Assembly (NCBI RefSeq): GCF_027107535.1
Contig: NZ_CP114283.1
Location: forward strand, 4,030,001 to 4,094,000
Reading direction: 5' to 3'
DNA from: Streptomyces aurantiacus
GTDB taxonomy: Bacteria > Actinomycetota > Actinomycetes > Streptomycetales > Streptomycetaceae
DNA length: 64,000 bases
The notes beneath the pieces are model-generated. The model was not told where the DNA came from. It was given only the letters and a program-made list of their open reading frames with translations, and ran no database searches. Of this stretch, positions 33,739-42,669 are shown one piece after another. Numbering within the stretch: the stretch's first letter is position 1; every line of letters starts with the position of its first letter. Made by a program: the position numbers and the translations under genes.

Positions 33739-33945
33739 GCCCTACGGGATCGGCATGGTCGGTCCCTGTGTTGACCGGCGAGGAAGGGGCCGTGTGCGGA
33801 TGCGTCCGGCCCGCTCCTTCGCGGCGTTGGTCTGCGTCGGCAGGCTGAGATCCTGCCTGCGGGCGCCCCGGCACACACAACGGTGTGTGTGAACGGAACT
33901 CCGGCAGGTTTCGGCACCTCGGGGCAGTGGCGCCGACGCAGGTGA

Positions 33946-34563
33946 TCAGTCGGTCGTCGCGGCGGACTGGGGCGCGGCGGCGGGCTCGGTGGTGGCGGTG
34001 TAGAAGACCGAGCTGCCCTGCTTGTTGCGGTGCGCGCTGCTCCTGGCCACCAGGTTCTCAAGGGTGGTGCGCACTACGGTCGTCTTGATGTTGCGGTCGG
34101 GGTGGGCCTCGGAGAGCACAGTGGTGATTTCGGCGGCCGAGCGCGGCTCGCTCTGCTTTTCCAGGTGTCCGCGGATGAGGTCCACAAGGCTGGGCTGGGC
34201 AGCCGACTTGGGTGCCTTCGCGGCGGGCTTCTTGGCCGTGGTCTTCTTGTCCGCGGCCTTCTTCACGCCCGTGGCAGCCGCCTTCTTCGGCTTGGCCTGC
34301 CTGGTCTGCTTCGTCGGGGCGGAAGCCTGGTTCGGGACGGAGGGCGAGGCCGGGGTGGCCTCGGCGGAGCGCGGGCCGCCCAGAGCCTCCTGCATGTGCA
34401 CCAGGACCGTGTGGTCGTGCTGCAGGGCCAGCAACTGCTCCTTCAGGGTCGAGATGTCTCCGGCGATACGGTCCTGCTCCTTGGTGTTGCGCTCGAGGTC
34501 GCTCGTCACCTGCGCGATGTACTGCGAGGTGAGTTCTGTGGTGGAGGTCTGGTTCTCAGCCAT
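33946..34563 (-). CDS. Winged-helix protein with Lys/Ala-rich histone-like linker
   Basis: This 205-residue protein has an N-terminal coiled coil (YIAQVTSDLERNTKEQDRIAGDISTLKEQLLALQHD, residues ~15-50). A basic AKP-rich linker follows (KPKKAAATGVKKAADKKTTAKKPAAKAPK), like histone-H1 tails. The C-terminal winged helix (LVDLIRGHLEKQSEPRSAAEITTVLSEAHPDRNIKTTVVRTTLENLVARS) resembles BlaI/PenR-type domains. It probably binds DNA, perhaps as a nucleoid-associated regulator. The ATG at 34563 is chosen; the longer frame upstream is an antisense-type extension. It stands alone. Confidence 0.8.
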   Translation of the reverse strand: MAENQTSTTELTSQYIAQVTSDLERNTKEQDRIAGDISTLKEQLLALQHDHTVLVHMQEALGGPRSAEATPASPSVPNQASAPTKQTRQAKPKKAAATGVKKAADKKTTAKKPAAKAPKSAAQPSLVDLIRGHLEKQSEPRSAAEITTVLSEAHPDRNIKTTVVRTTLENLVARSSAHRNKQGSSVFYTATTEPAAAPQSAATTD

Positions 34564-35171
34564 GACTGGGGGCCTTTCTCGGTGCGCCGGCACGGGGTGC
34601 AAACAGCGGGGCGTGTGCGTGCGCGAGCGGGGATCGGTGTGAGGTCCGGCAGGACGAGTCCGTCCCTGGGACACAACTGCGTGCTTTGCGCCAGTGTAGA
34701 GATAGTACGCACGAGTGGAATGGCCTGTTCCTTGTGTGTGTCTTGTTGACTGCGATTGCCGTGTCCTGATGCCTGACCCGTCCCCGAACTCTTGCTGATG
34801 CAACCTTGCCTGTGCGATGACGTGTGGAAGGGATGGAGAGCCGGCGCAGAGGGCGACGGCCGGCGCCCTCCGCGTCAGGCACCGCTCGGCCGGGAACCCG
34901 GAGCGGCACCCCGTACGAGCACAGGCCGGCATCCGCCCCGCCGGGCCCATGAACAACGCGCACGACACGAACTGCGCCAGGAGTTCAGGGCAGGAGAGCG
35001 GCAGCGGCGTGCGGAAGCGGGAGGAACTCCGGTGGGAACGGCAGGAACGCCGGAGTGGCGGTGGGCGCTACAACGTCCGCGCACGCAGGCGCAACGGCAC
35101 GAGTGGGGCCCCGGACCGTGGGCGGGGCCCGGCTGCTCGCGTGTGGCGTCGGTTCGTCGGTGCCGGAGTTG
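34564..35171. other. Intergenic region, promoter-like
   Basis: In this 608-bp gap, 34690-34800 is AT-richer than its surroundings. It has a plausible minus-strand promoter (TTCCAC, 16 nt, TACACT) for the H1-like gene. I see no convincing coding frame in the GC-rich right half. Confidence 0.5.
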
Positions 35172-36290
35172 TCACGGGCCGAAGTGCTCCATGTGCGCCT
35201 GGGCGGGCGGGTAGGGCGCGGAGGAGTTCGTACCGACGGACCAGTACGCGCCGGTGCCGGGTACCCGGGCCAGGGAGTTGAGGAGGACCGGCGTGGTGGC
35301 CAGCGGTCCGCGCTCGCTCACCCAGGCCGTGCCGTCCCACCGAAGGTAGTGGGCCCGTGTCTGGTCCCAGAAGTCCCAGCCGGCGATGCGGTCGGGGCGT
35401 CCCTGGTCGTCGCCGGTGATTCCGCTGAGGCGTCCGACGGTGAACGGTGGGGTGACGTTGTTCCAGGAGGTGCCGTCCCAGTGCCGCAGTACGCAGCCGG
35501 GAGGTTTGCCGGGCGGTCCGCCCACCCCGTAGTCGTAGCCGGTGAGCCAGACGTCGTCGTGGGCGCGGGGGAGGAGTCCCGTGACACCGAAGCGGAGTCC
35601 GGTGGGCGGCGCCAGTTCGGTCCATGCGCCGTCCCAGCGGGCGGCGATGCCGGTGCCGTACACCCAGATCTCGTCGTCAGGTGTGCGGTGCACACCTGAC
35701 GGGGCCTCGGTCACCGTGCTCGGCAGCGGTGCGCACCAGCGCCAGCGCTGTCCGTTCCAGTGCAGCAGCGAAAGGTTGTTGCTGCTGCGGCCCGACACCC
35801 AGGCGCGTCCGTCGGGGGCGGCCGTCACAGAGGTGATCACAGTGCCGGTGTCGCCCTTCCCCGGATACGGCACCTGCTGCCATGTTCCACCGTCCCAGGT
35901 CAGGAGATGTCCGGTGCCGGAGGTGTCGGTGCCGACGGCCCACGCGGTGCCGGGGGACGCGGCGGCGACGGAGTGCAGTTGTCCGGTGAGGCCGAGGTGG
36001 TCCAGGACGGTGCGGGACCATGCCGTCCCGTCCCATGTCATCGCCAGGGGCTTGCCGCGGGTGGCGCCGTTGCGTCCCTCCTCGCCCACGGCCCACGCGG
36101 CGTCCGGTCCGCCGGCCGCCACGCCGAGGAGCTGCGCGGCCGTCCGGCCCTCGGGTACGGAGACCGGCTGCCAGCCGGGGAGGAAGGCGGTGGCCGTGCT
36201 GTGGGCGGTCGCGGCCGGACCGGTGGCCGTGGTGAGACCGAGTCCTGCCGCGGTGCCGGCCAGTCCACCGATGAAGTGCCGTCTGCGCAT
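35172..36290 (-). CDS. Tat-secreted repeat (propeller-like) protein
   Basis: This 372-residue extracytoplasmic protein starts MRRRHFIGGLAGTAAGLGL, a twin-arginine-type signal with AHSTA cleavage region. The mature part has repeating AWAVGxxxxGxxxxL...WDGxxW units (TWDGTAWSRT, TWDGGTWQQV, HWNGQRWRW, RWDGAWTEL, HWDGTSWNNV, RWDGTAWVSE) of a beta-propeller-like fold. The function is unknown; such proteins may bind polysaccharides or other surface ligands. The ATG at 36290 has GGGAAG upstream. Confidence 0.8.
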   Translation of the reverse strand: MRRRHFIGGLAGTAAGLGLTTATGPAATAHSTATAFLPGWQPVSVPEGRTAAQLLGVAAGGPDAAWAVGEEGRNGATRGKPLAMTWDGTAWSRTVLDHLGLTGQLHSVAAASPGTAWAVGTDTSGTGHLLTWDGGTWQQVPYPGKGDTGTVITSVTAAPDGRAWVSGRSSNNLSLLHWNGQRWRWCAPLPSTVTEAPSGVHRTPDDEIWVYGTGIAARWDGAWTELAPPTGLRFGVTGLLPRAHDDVWLTGYDYGVGGPPGKPPGCVLRHWDGTSWNNVTPPFTVGRLSGITGDDQGRPDRIAGWDFWDQTRAHYLRWDGTAWVSERGPLATTPVLLNSLARVPGTGAYWSVGTNSSAPYPPAQAHMEHFGP

Positions 36291-36547
36291 GGGAACTTCC
36301 CTTCTCACGTGGTTCGGGGAGGTTCCACCGTTGGGCACGACGGTGAAGAGGTCAATGTACGGGTGTGAGCATCTGGTGACCCGGCCGGAATCGGCCGAAA
36401 CACCTCTGCGGCGGACGGCCGACCATGATGCCGTACTGCCCCCGCCCGCCACGACGGGCGGTCCAACTGCGTTCACTGGTAGGTAAGTTGGTGATGGGTT
36501 GGCGGGCGGAGGCGAGGTGCGCGCAGGTGTGCCGAAGGATGCGGCCG

Positions 36548-37900
36548 TCAGGTGTCGAAGTCGCAGTCCCGGGTCTCCGGGAGCGCCAGCAGGCACATGA
36601 GGCTCACCAGACAGAGTCCGCCGGTGTAGAAACCGAGGACGAGTGGTGAGTCCCAGTGACTGTTGAGCCAGGTGGCGACGAGTGGGGCGAAGCCGCCGCC
36701 GAAGGTGTTGGCGAGGATGAAGGCAGTGGAGGCGCCGGTGTAGCGCAGCCTGGCGGGGAACAACTCCGGGAGGAAGGCCGCCACCGGGGAGAACATCAGC
36801 GCGAGCAGCACGAGACCGACCGTGTAGGCGCCGGTGATCACCACGGCGTCGCGCGAGCTGAGCGAGGCGTACATGGGCACCGCCCACAGGACGCAGCCGA
36901 CGGCTCCGGTGAGCATCACCGGGCGGCGGCCGATCCGGTCGGCGAGTCTCGCGGCCGGCAGTGTGACGGCGATTCCGGCCGCCGCGCCGATGCTCGCCGC
37001 GGTCAGCATCGTGTTCTGCGGGATGCCCAGTGACTTCGGTCCGTACGAGAGGCTGTAGACGATCGTCAGGTAGTAGACGGCCGAGCCGCCGACCGCCGCG
37101 CCGATACCGAGGAGCAGCCGGCCGGGGTGTTGTGCGAGGAGTGTGCCGAGCGGAAAGCGGGACACCGGCGCCTGTGCCGTACGGCGGGCCGTGGAGGTGA
37201 AGACGGGTGACTCGGAGACCGTCGTGCGCACCCACAGGCCGATCACCACGAGCACGGTGCTGAGCAGGAACGGGATTCGCCAGGCGCCGTCGGCGAAGCC
37301 GTCGCGGCCCGCGATGTGGAGGGTGGGCAGGATGACCGCGCTGGACAGCAGGAAACCGAGCGAGGGGCCGGCCTGCGGGATGGAGGCGTACAGGGCGCGG
37401 CGGCCGGGGGGCGCGTGCTCCGCCGCGAGCAGCACCGCTCCGCCCCACTCGCCGCCCATGCTCACGCCCTGCAGCAGACGGAGTGTCACCAGCAGGACGG
37501 GGGCGAGGAGTCCGGCGGTCTCGTACGTCGGCAGCAGTCCGACGCCGACGGTCGCCACGCCCATCAGGAGGAGGGAGGCGACCAGGGCCCGTCGGCGGCC
37601 CAGCAGGTCACCGATCGTGCCGAACAGCACGACGCCGAGGGGGCGGGCCAGGAAGGCGGCGGCGAAGGTGAGGAACGCGGCCAGGGTCGAGACGGTGGAG
37701 TCGCCGGAGGGGAAGAAGGCGGGTCCCAGGACGAGCGCGGCGGCGGTGCCGTACACCGCGAAGTCGTAGTACTCGATCGTGGTGCCGATCAGGCTCGCGA
37801 CGGCGGTTCGCGACGGCCTGCTCTTCGCTTCCGGCGCCGATAACGCGGCGGAACCGGGATCCACGGTCGCGGGCACGGTCTTGGACGGCGAATCGGGCAT
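36548..37900 (-). CDS. MFS transporter, metabolite:H+ symporter family
   Basis: This 450-residue, 12-helix MFS protein of the ShiA/ProP/KgtP-like group begins its core with SLIGTTIEYYDFAVYGTAAA. GDLLGRRRALVASLL (motif A) and GEWGGAVLLAAEHAPPGRRALYAS (family hallmark) follow. The C-half has RLADRIGRRPVMLTG and SPVAAFLPELFPARLRYTG. It would import a small carboxylate or osmolyte with protons. The ATG at 37900 has GGAAG upstream; a longer start would need TTG. It lies just left of the biosynthetic cluster in the opposite orientation. Confidence 0.88.
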   Translation of the reverse strand: MPDSPSKTVPATVDPGSAALSAPEAKSRPSRTAVASLIGTTIEYYDFAVYGTAAALVLGPAFFPSGDSTVSTLAAFLTFAAAFLARPLGVVLFGTIGDLLGRRRALVASLLLMGVATVGVGLLPTYETAGLLAPVLLVTLRLLQGVSMGGEWGGAVLLAAEHAPPGRRALYASIPQAGPSLGFLLSSAVILPTLHIAGRDGFADGAWRIPFLLSTVLVVIGLWVRTTVSESPVFTSTARRTAQAPVSRFPLGTLLAQHPGRLLLGIGAAVGGSAVYYLTIVYSLSYGPKSLGIPQNTMLTAASIGAAAGIAVTLPAARLADRIGRRPVMLTGAVGCVLWAVPMYASLSSRDAVVITGAYTVGLVLLALMFSPVAAFLPELFPARLRYTGASTAFILANTFGGGFAPLVATWLNSHWDSPLVLGFYTGGLCLVSLMCLLALPETRDCDFDT

Positions 37901-38450
37901 GGGGGAGTCACTTCCGGTACGCCCGGTCCGAAAGACGGCCGGGTTCAAGTGGGGGACGGCCTCGCATGAAACAGGAACCGGAGTGCGCCTGTCACCCTAA
38001 GCCCGGAAATTCGATTTCGACAAGTAAGCCGAGTCGTCCGAATAACCGAACGGGTTCGTATGGCCGGTCGGAAGAATGTGGGTCTCTTTGCGCCGGTGAG
38101 AGACGTAAAGCTCCTCATAAGGATGCCGTCGTGACGCACTTCCTCAATGCGGATAGAGCGCACTGTCCCGCCACCTCGCCATGTGCCGCATCAATCAGCC
38201 ACAAACCAGTACTCGCGGTCGCCGTCAACCCTGGTATTCCTGTCAAAACGCTGTCAATAGTCATGCGCTCCTCGGTATAAAAATTTGTGACGATGTCGCC
38301 TTGTCAACGGGCGATCACGCAGGGAAAGCTGACGGGTGAGCGGAACTTGAAAGTTCTACAGCCATCGTTTTTCGGACATAGGAGACCGCAACGGGTTGCT
38401 GCGGTTCGGCTTTCTGAAATGCGGCCTCACGACTGGGAGGCGCAATACCC
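37901..38450. other. AT-richer intergenic region before the biosynthetic cluster
   Basis: This 550-bp stretch is clearly AT-richer than its surroundings and separates the leftward transporter from the cluster. It contains a CGAAC/GTTCG dyad near 38052, three TGTCAA elements (38241, 38252, 38302) and the predicted cluster promoter. I see no credible coding frame. Confidence 0.6.
38252..38281 (+). promoter_or_regulatory. Probable promoter of the biosynthetic operon
   Basis: TGTCAA (38252-38257), an 18-nt spacer and TATAAA (38276-38281) are a good housekeeping-type promoter, leaving a ~165-nt leader. A second TGTCAA 11 bp upstream makes a direct repeat with one-turn spacing, as seen for SARP activator sites. 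Confidence 0.5.
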
Positions 38451-39287
38451 GTGCTGAAAACAGGCAAGTTATTACGCTTGAGGAGACTTTCGCTGGCCGG
38501 TGACGGCCGGCACCTGCTCATCCCGCTGGACCACACCGTTTCCGACGGACCGATCGTCCCCGCAGGAAAGTGGGACGACCTGCTGCGTGCGCTGGTGGCG
38601 GGCGGGGCCGACGGCGTCATCGTCCACAAAGGACGTGCCCGCGCCTTCACCCCGGACATCCTGCGAAGCTGCGCCCTGGTCATGCACCTGAGTGCCAGTA
38701 CCGCCTGCTCCGCAGATGTCGATGCCAAGGTGCTCGTCGCCGATGTCGAAGAGGCCCTGTGGATCGGTGCGGACGCGGTGAGTGTCCACGTGAACATCGG
38801 GTCGGACACAGAGGCCCGGCAACTCGCCGACCTGGGGGCGGTGGCGCGTTCCTGCGACGCGTGGGGCATGCCCCTGATCGCGATGGTCTACCCCCGGGGC
38901 CCCCGGATCGAGAACCCGCGCGACCCCGCCCTCCTCGCCCATCTGGTCAACGTCGCCGCGGACCTGGGCGCGGACATGGTCAAGACCTCGGTGGCCCTTC
39001 CGATCGACCGGATGGCCGAAGTGGTGGCGAACAGCCCCATCCCCGTCCTGGCGGCGGGCGGCCCGCCGGACGGCTCCGACCTCGTCGAGTACGCCACCGC
39101 CGTGATGGCCTCCGGCTGCCACGGCCTGGCCATCGGCCGCCGGGTGTTCTCGGCTCCTTCGCCCGCCGCGCTGGTGTCACGGTTGTCCGCCGTGGTGCAC
39201 GGCACCCGTCCGGAGCCGCCTCCCGACGGCATGCCGAACGACATGAACATGGCCGAATACTCGACGATCGTGGCAGGTGTCGCATGA
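38451..39287 (+). CDS. griI: GriI-like aldolase (amino-dideoxyheptulosonate-type synthase)
   Basis: This 278-residue class I aldolase of the GriI/archaeal ADH-synthase family contains PLDHTVSDGPI near the N-terminus, MVYPRGPRI at 145-153 and the Schiff-base lysine K178 in DMVKTS. In grixazone biosynthesis GriI condenses aspartate semialdehyde with dihydroxyacetone phosphate to a C7 precursor, the first step to 3-amino-4-hydroxybenzoate. The GTG at 38451 has GGGAGG 9 nt upstream. The stop overlaps the next start (ATGA). It is the first gene of the cluster and commits aspartate-pathway carbon to an aromatic amine. Confidence 0.9.
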   Translation: MLKTGKLLRLRRLSLAGDGRHLLIPLDHTVSDGPIVPAGKWDDLLRALVAGGADGVIVHKGRARAFTPDILRSCALVMHLSASTACSADVDAKVLVADVEEALWIGADAVSVHVNIGSDTEARQLADLGAVARSCDAWGMPLIAMVYPRGPRIENPRDPALLAHLVNVAADLGADMVKTSVALPIDRMAEVVANSPIPVLAAGGPPDGSDLVEYATAVMASGCHGLAIGRRVFSAPSPAALVSRLSAVVHGTRPEPPPDGMPNDMNMAEYSTIVAGVA

Positions 39288-40513
39288 GGTTCGCATGGAT
39301 CGATCTCCGTGAAGTCCCCCAGCAGCAGCTCCAGGCGGTGGTGGACGCGGCCGTCCACACCCGGATGGCCGGGGTGCTGACCACCGACGCCGGACTGCTC
39401 GGCACGCTGCCGCCCACCGTCACCCGGGTGCTGGCCCCCGGAAGCCCGGTGACCGCCGGGACGAAGAAGCCCGCCGACAAGCAGGCCAAGGCGAACGACG
39501 CGACCAAGGACGCCGACGACAGCAAGGACGCCGGCAGCGCGAAGAAGCCGCCCGCGGGCGGGGTCGACCCCCGGCCCGGCCCCGGAATCGACATCCTGAT
39601 GCGGAAGTTCACCACCCAGGACGAGCTGGACGCCCTCGCCGCGGAGAACCGCGCCGACGGAGGCACGCCCGCCGCCGGATTCATCGACGTACGGGACGAC
39701 CGCACCCTTCAGCTGTCGTGCGCGGGCGCCATGGCGCTGCCGTACACCGTCATCCACTTCGCCGACCCGACGAAGATCCCGCTGGAGATCGTGCTCGCCG
39801 CGGCCGAGCCCGCCGACGGCCAGCTGGTGACCGTCGTCGACGACCTGGAGGAGGCGGCCATCGTCTTCGACGTCCTCGAACGCGGCTCGGACGGCATCCT
39901 GTACGCGCCCCGCAGCGCCGACGACGTGTTCGCGCTGGCCAGGCTGCTTCAAGCGACCACGCCCCAACTGGAGTTGTCCACCCTCACCGTCGAGAGCATC
40001 CGGCATGTCGGGCTCGGCGACCGGGTCTGCGTGGACACCTGCTCGCACTTCGAGGAGGACGAGGGCATCCTGGTCGGCTCGTACTCCTCGGGGTTCGTCC
40101 TCTGCTGCAGCGAGACCCACCCGCTGCCCTACATGCCGACCCGGCCGTTCCGCGTCAACGCCGGTGCGCTGCACTCCTACACGCTGGGGCCCGACAACCG
40201 CACCAACTACCTGAGCGAGGTGGGCTCCGGCAGCGCGCTGCTGGCGGTCGGGGCCGACGGCCGCACCCGGCGGGTCGTGGTCGGCCGGGCGAAACTGGAG
40301 TCCCGGCCCCTTCTTGAGATCCGTACCCACGCCGAGGACGGCCGGCTGGTCAGCCTGACCGTGCAGGACGACTGGCACGTACGGGTGCTCGGCCCGGGCG
40401 GAAAGGTCCTCAACGTCACCGAGCTGCGGTCCGGCGACGAGTTGCTCGGCTATCTCGCCGCGGACCAGCGTCATGTGGGCCTGCCCATCGGCGAGTTCTG
40501 CAAGGAGGTCTGA
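39284..40513 (+). CDS. griH: GriH-like 3-dehydroquinate-synthase-II-type cyclase
   Basis: This 409-residue protein matches GriH/archaeal DHQ synthase II: RFAWIDLREVP, DDLEEAAIVFDVLERGSDGILYAP, DTCSHFEEDEGILVGSYSSG and RPFRVNAGALHSYTL are family segments. With GriI it would make 3-amino-4-hydroxybenzoate. Residues ~60-92 (KKPADKQAKAND... KDAGSAKKPP) are a Lys/Ala/Asp-rich low-complexity insertion that I do not expect in GriH, and may be a flexible surface loop. The start overlaps the griI stop by 4 nt, and AAGGAGG before the next gene lies in its last codons. Confidence 0.9.
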   Translation: MRFAWIDLREVPQQQLQAVVDAAVHTRMAGVLTTDAGLLGTLPPTVTRVLAPGSPVTAGTKKPADKQAKANDATKDADDSKDAGSAKKPPAGGVDPRPGPGIDILMRKFTTQDELDALAAENRADGGTPAAGFIDVRDDRTLQLSCAGAMALPYTVIHFADPTKIPLEIVLAAAEPADGQLVTVVDDLEEAAIVFDVLERGSDGILYAPRSADDVFALARLLQATTPQLELSTLTVESIRHVGLGDRVCVDTCSHFEEDEGILVGSYSSGFVLCCSETHPLPYMPTRPFRVNAGALHSYTLGPDNRTNYLSEVGSGSALLAVGADGRTRRVVVGRAKLESRPLLEIRTHAEDGRLVSLTVQDDWHVRVLGPGGKVLNVTELRSGDELLGYLAADQRHVGLPIGEFCKEV

Positions 40514-41973
40514 TGGGCGACCTCGTCGACGGACCGCCCCGCACGGACCACCGGCCGGACGGTGTGTCCAGCGGCTCGGCGGACGGCGCGATGGACACTC
40601 TTGTCCAGGTGCTGTTCGACGGGCACGACGACAGTCTTCCCTATCTGACGCATCAACAGGAGACGGTCACGCGGGGGGAGTTACGCAGCCGGGTGGCCGA
40701 ACAGGCCCGGGTGTTCGCGGGCTTCGGGATCGGTCCGGGCAGCACCGTGGGCCTGCGGACCCCGCCCAGCTTCACCCAGGTCGAGGTGCTGCTCGCGCTG
40801 TGGCGGCTCGGGGCCCAGGTGCTGCTCTTCGACTTCCGGCTCAAACCGGCCGAGGTGTCGGCGCTCGGCGCCACCTGCCGACCGCAGTTCATGGTCCGGG
40901 CCGGTTCCAACGTCCGGGCGGCGTTCGGCTTCCGCTCCGAGTACGAGGTCGTCACCGAGTGCCACGGAACCGGCAGACCGGCCACCACCGGACACCGGCT
41001 GGTCCAGTTCAGCTCGGGCTCCACGGGGCGGCCGAAAGTGATCGGCAGGACCGTCGGCTCCCTCGCCGCCGAGGTGGAGCGGTTCGCCGCGGTCCCCGGC
41101 ATGCCGGGCCGGGGCGACCGGCTGCTGCTGCTCAGCTCGACGGCACACAGTTTCGGGCTGATCGGCGGCCTGCTGCACTCACTGGCGGCAGGAGTGTCCG
41201 TCGTCTTCGCGCCCCGTGTCTCCGCCCGCGACATCCTGAGGACCGCGGTCGGCCATCGCGTCACCGCCCTGTTCGGCGTGCCGATGCACTACGAACTGCT
41301 CGCCGCCGCCATCGATCCCCCCGCACTGCCCGACCTGCGGGTCGCGGTGTCGGGCGGTGAGCTGATGCCGCCGCAGGTCGCGGCTCGCTTCGCCGGCCTG
41401 TACGGCGTACCGGTCGGCGAGTCCTACGGGACCACCGAGTCAGGTGTGGTCGCCATGGACGCCCTCGGCACGCTGCGGCCCTCGGTCGGCCGGGCCGTGG
41501 CGGGCGTGGTGATACGGGTGAACAACGGCGAACTGGACGTCGCACTGGATCAGTCGCCCTACCTCTTCGACTCGGGCGGCACGCAGTACGCGGACGGCTG
41601 GCTGCACACCCGGGACCGGGCCACGGTGGACGCCGCGGGAGCGGTCCGGGTGCGCGGCCGCGCCGACTCCCTCGTCGTGATCGGCGGCCTCAAGGTGGAC
41701 CTCACCGAGGTCGAGAACGTGCTCCTCCAGCATCCGGCGGTCGAGCAGGCCGTCCTGGTCCACGAGGGCATGACCGAGGCGTACGTGTCGCTGGCCGCCG
41801 GGGACGACCGGCCGTCGGCCGAGGACCTGCTGCGCTGGTGCCGCGAACGGTTGGCCGACTACAAGCTGCCGCGGGTGGTGCGACTGCTGGAGACGCTGCC
41901 CCGCACGTCCAACGGGAAGCTCGTGCGCCAGGCGGCGACCCTTCAGGCGGCAGCGACCGGCGGCGGTACGTAA
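40513..41973 (+). CDS. Adenylate-forming (acyl/aryl) ligase 1
   Basis: This 486-residue ANL-superfamily enzyme has the phosphate-binding FSSGSTGRPKV, the A5-like SYGTTESGV, the A7-like WLHTRDRATVD and the C-terminal K in LPRTSNGKLVRQ. Length and lack of extra domains fit a stand-alone aryl-acid ligase. Placed directly after griI/griH and before two carrier proteins, it most likely activates 3-amino-4-hydroxybenzoate and loads it onto a carrier protein (inference). AAGGAGG precedes the ATG at 40513, which overlaps the griH stop by one base. Confidence 0.85.
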   Translation: MGDLVDGPPRTDHRPDGVSSGSADGAMDTLVQVLFDGHDDSLPYLTHQQETVTRGELRSRVAEQARVFAGFGIGPGSTVGLRTPPSFTQVEVLLALWRLGAQVLLFDFRLKPAEVSALGATCRPQFMVRAGSNVRAAFGFRSEYEVVTECHGTGRPATTGHRLVQFSSGSTGRPKVIGRTVGSLAAEVERFAAVPGMPGRGDRLLLLSSTAHSFGLIGGLLHSLAAGVSVVFAPRVSARDILRTAVGHRVTALFGVPMHYELLAAAIDPPALPDLRVAVSGGELMPPQVAARFAGLYGVPVGESYGTTESGVVAMDALGTLRPSVGRAVAGVVIRVNNGELDVALDQSPYLFDSGGTQYADGWLHTRDRATVDAAGAVRVRGRADSLVVIGGLKVDLTEVENVLLQHPAVEQAVLVHEGMTEAYVSLAAGDDRPSAEDLLRWCRERLADYKLPRVVRLLETLPRTSNGKLVRQAATLQAAATGGGT

Positions 41974-42082
41974 CCCGGCCTCGGCCACGCGCCCACCTGG
42001 CGCGACACCTGTCCCACACCTCGCACAACTCCTTTCGTACGACTCGTACGACCTTTCACCGGAGCACGGGAGACGAGTAGGC

Positions 42083-42358
42083 ATGACTACATCAACGCTG
42101 GAAGGCGAGATCCGCGAGTTCGTTCTGAGCGCGGTCATCGACGAGATGAACATCCTGACGAGCCGCGACGGCATCACCGACGAGAGCCCGCTGACCGTCG
42201 GCGGACTGGACGTGGACTCGCTGAGCCTGATCGAGCTCACCCTGCGACTGGAGTCGCGGTTCGGTGTGGAGATCCCCGACACCGACATCGAGTCCCTGGC
42301 CTCGCTGACCCTCGGCGGACTCGTCACCGAGGTCGTCCGACGCGGTGCGAAGGCATGA
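42083..42358 (+). CDS. Acyl carrier protein 1
   Basis: This 91-residue carrier protein has its phosphopantetheine site at Ser46 in GLDVDSLSLIELTLRLE. The helical pattern is a normal four-helix ACP. It follows a 110-bp gap after the ligase and overlaps the second carrier gene (ATGA). It probably carries the growing chain or the aryl starter. Confidence 0.92.
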   Translation: MTTSTLEGEIREFVLSAVIDEMNILTSRDGITDESPLTVGGLDVDSLSLIELTLRLESRFGVEIPDTDIESLASLTLGGLVTEVVRRGAKA

Positions 42359-42669
42359 GCGCGAAAGCCACGCCGAGCGACACGGACGCGGTGCTGTCAC
42401 CGCTGACCACCGACGCCGTCCGGGAGCTGCTGGCGGACCGCAAGATCTTCCCCGGAGTGCCCGAGACCCTCGGTGAGGACACCGAACTGGTACTGGACTC
42501 CCTCGGGTTGGTGTGGCTGCTGCATGTGGTGGAGGAGCGCTACGGCCTGGTCGTGGAGCCCAGCGACGAGGACATCGCCCGGCTCACCTCGCTGCGGCGG
42601 CTCACCGGCTTTCTGAGTGCCGCAGCCCAGGACGGCCGCGCGGAGAGGGGAGCGCATGATGAGCGGTGA
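42355..42669 (+). CDS. Acyl carrier protein 2
   Basis: This 104-residue carrier protein has Ser49 in ELVLDSLGLVWLLHVVEE. The sequence after DSL (GLVWLL) and the extended C-terminal tail (AAAQDGRAERGAHDER) differ from ACP1, suggesting a distinct partner set, for example starter loading versus extension. It starts inside the ACP1 stop (ATGA), and the ketosynthase gene begins within its last codons. Confidence 0.88.
   Translation: MSAKATPSDTDAVLSPLTTDAVRELLADRKIFPGVPETLGEDTELVLDSLGLVWLLHVVEERYGLVVEPSDEDIARLTSLRRLTGFLSAAAQDGRAERGAHDER

Noticed and set aside
34792..35281. Plus-strand frames in the 34.6-35.2 kb gap
   Set aside because: Arg/Gly-rich sequence without a start context or conserved motif; probably chance open frames.
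38570..40513. Long plus-strand frame joining the griI antisense frame with griH
   Set aside because: Only the part from 39284 has family-like sequence; the upstream part is a shifted reading of griI.
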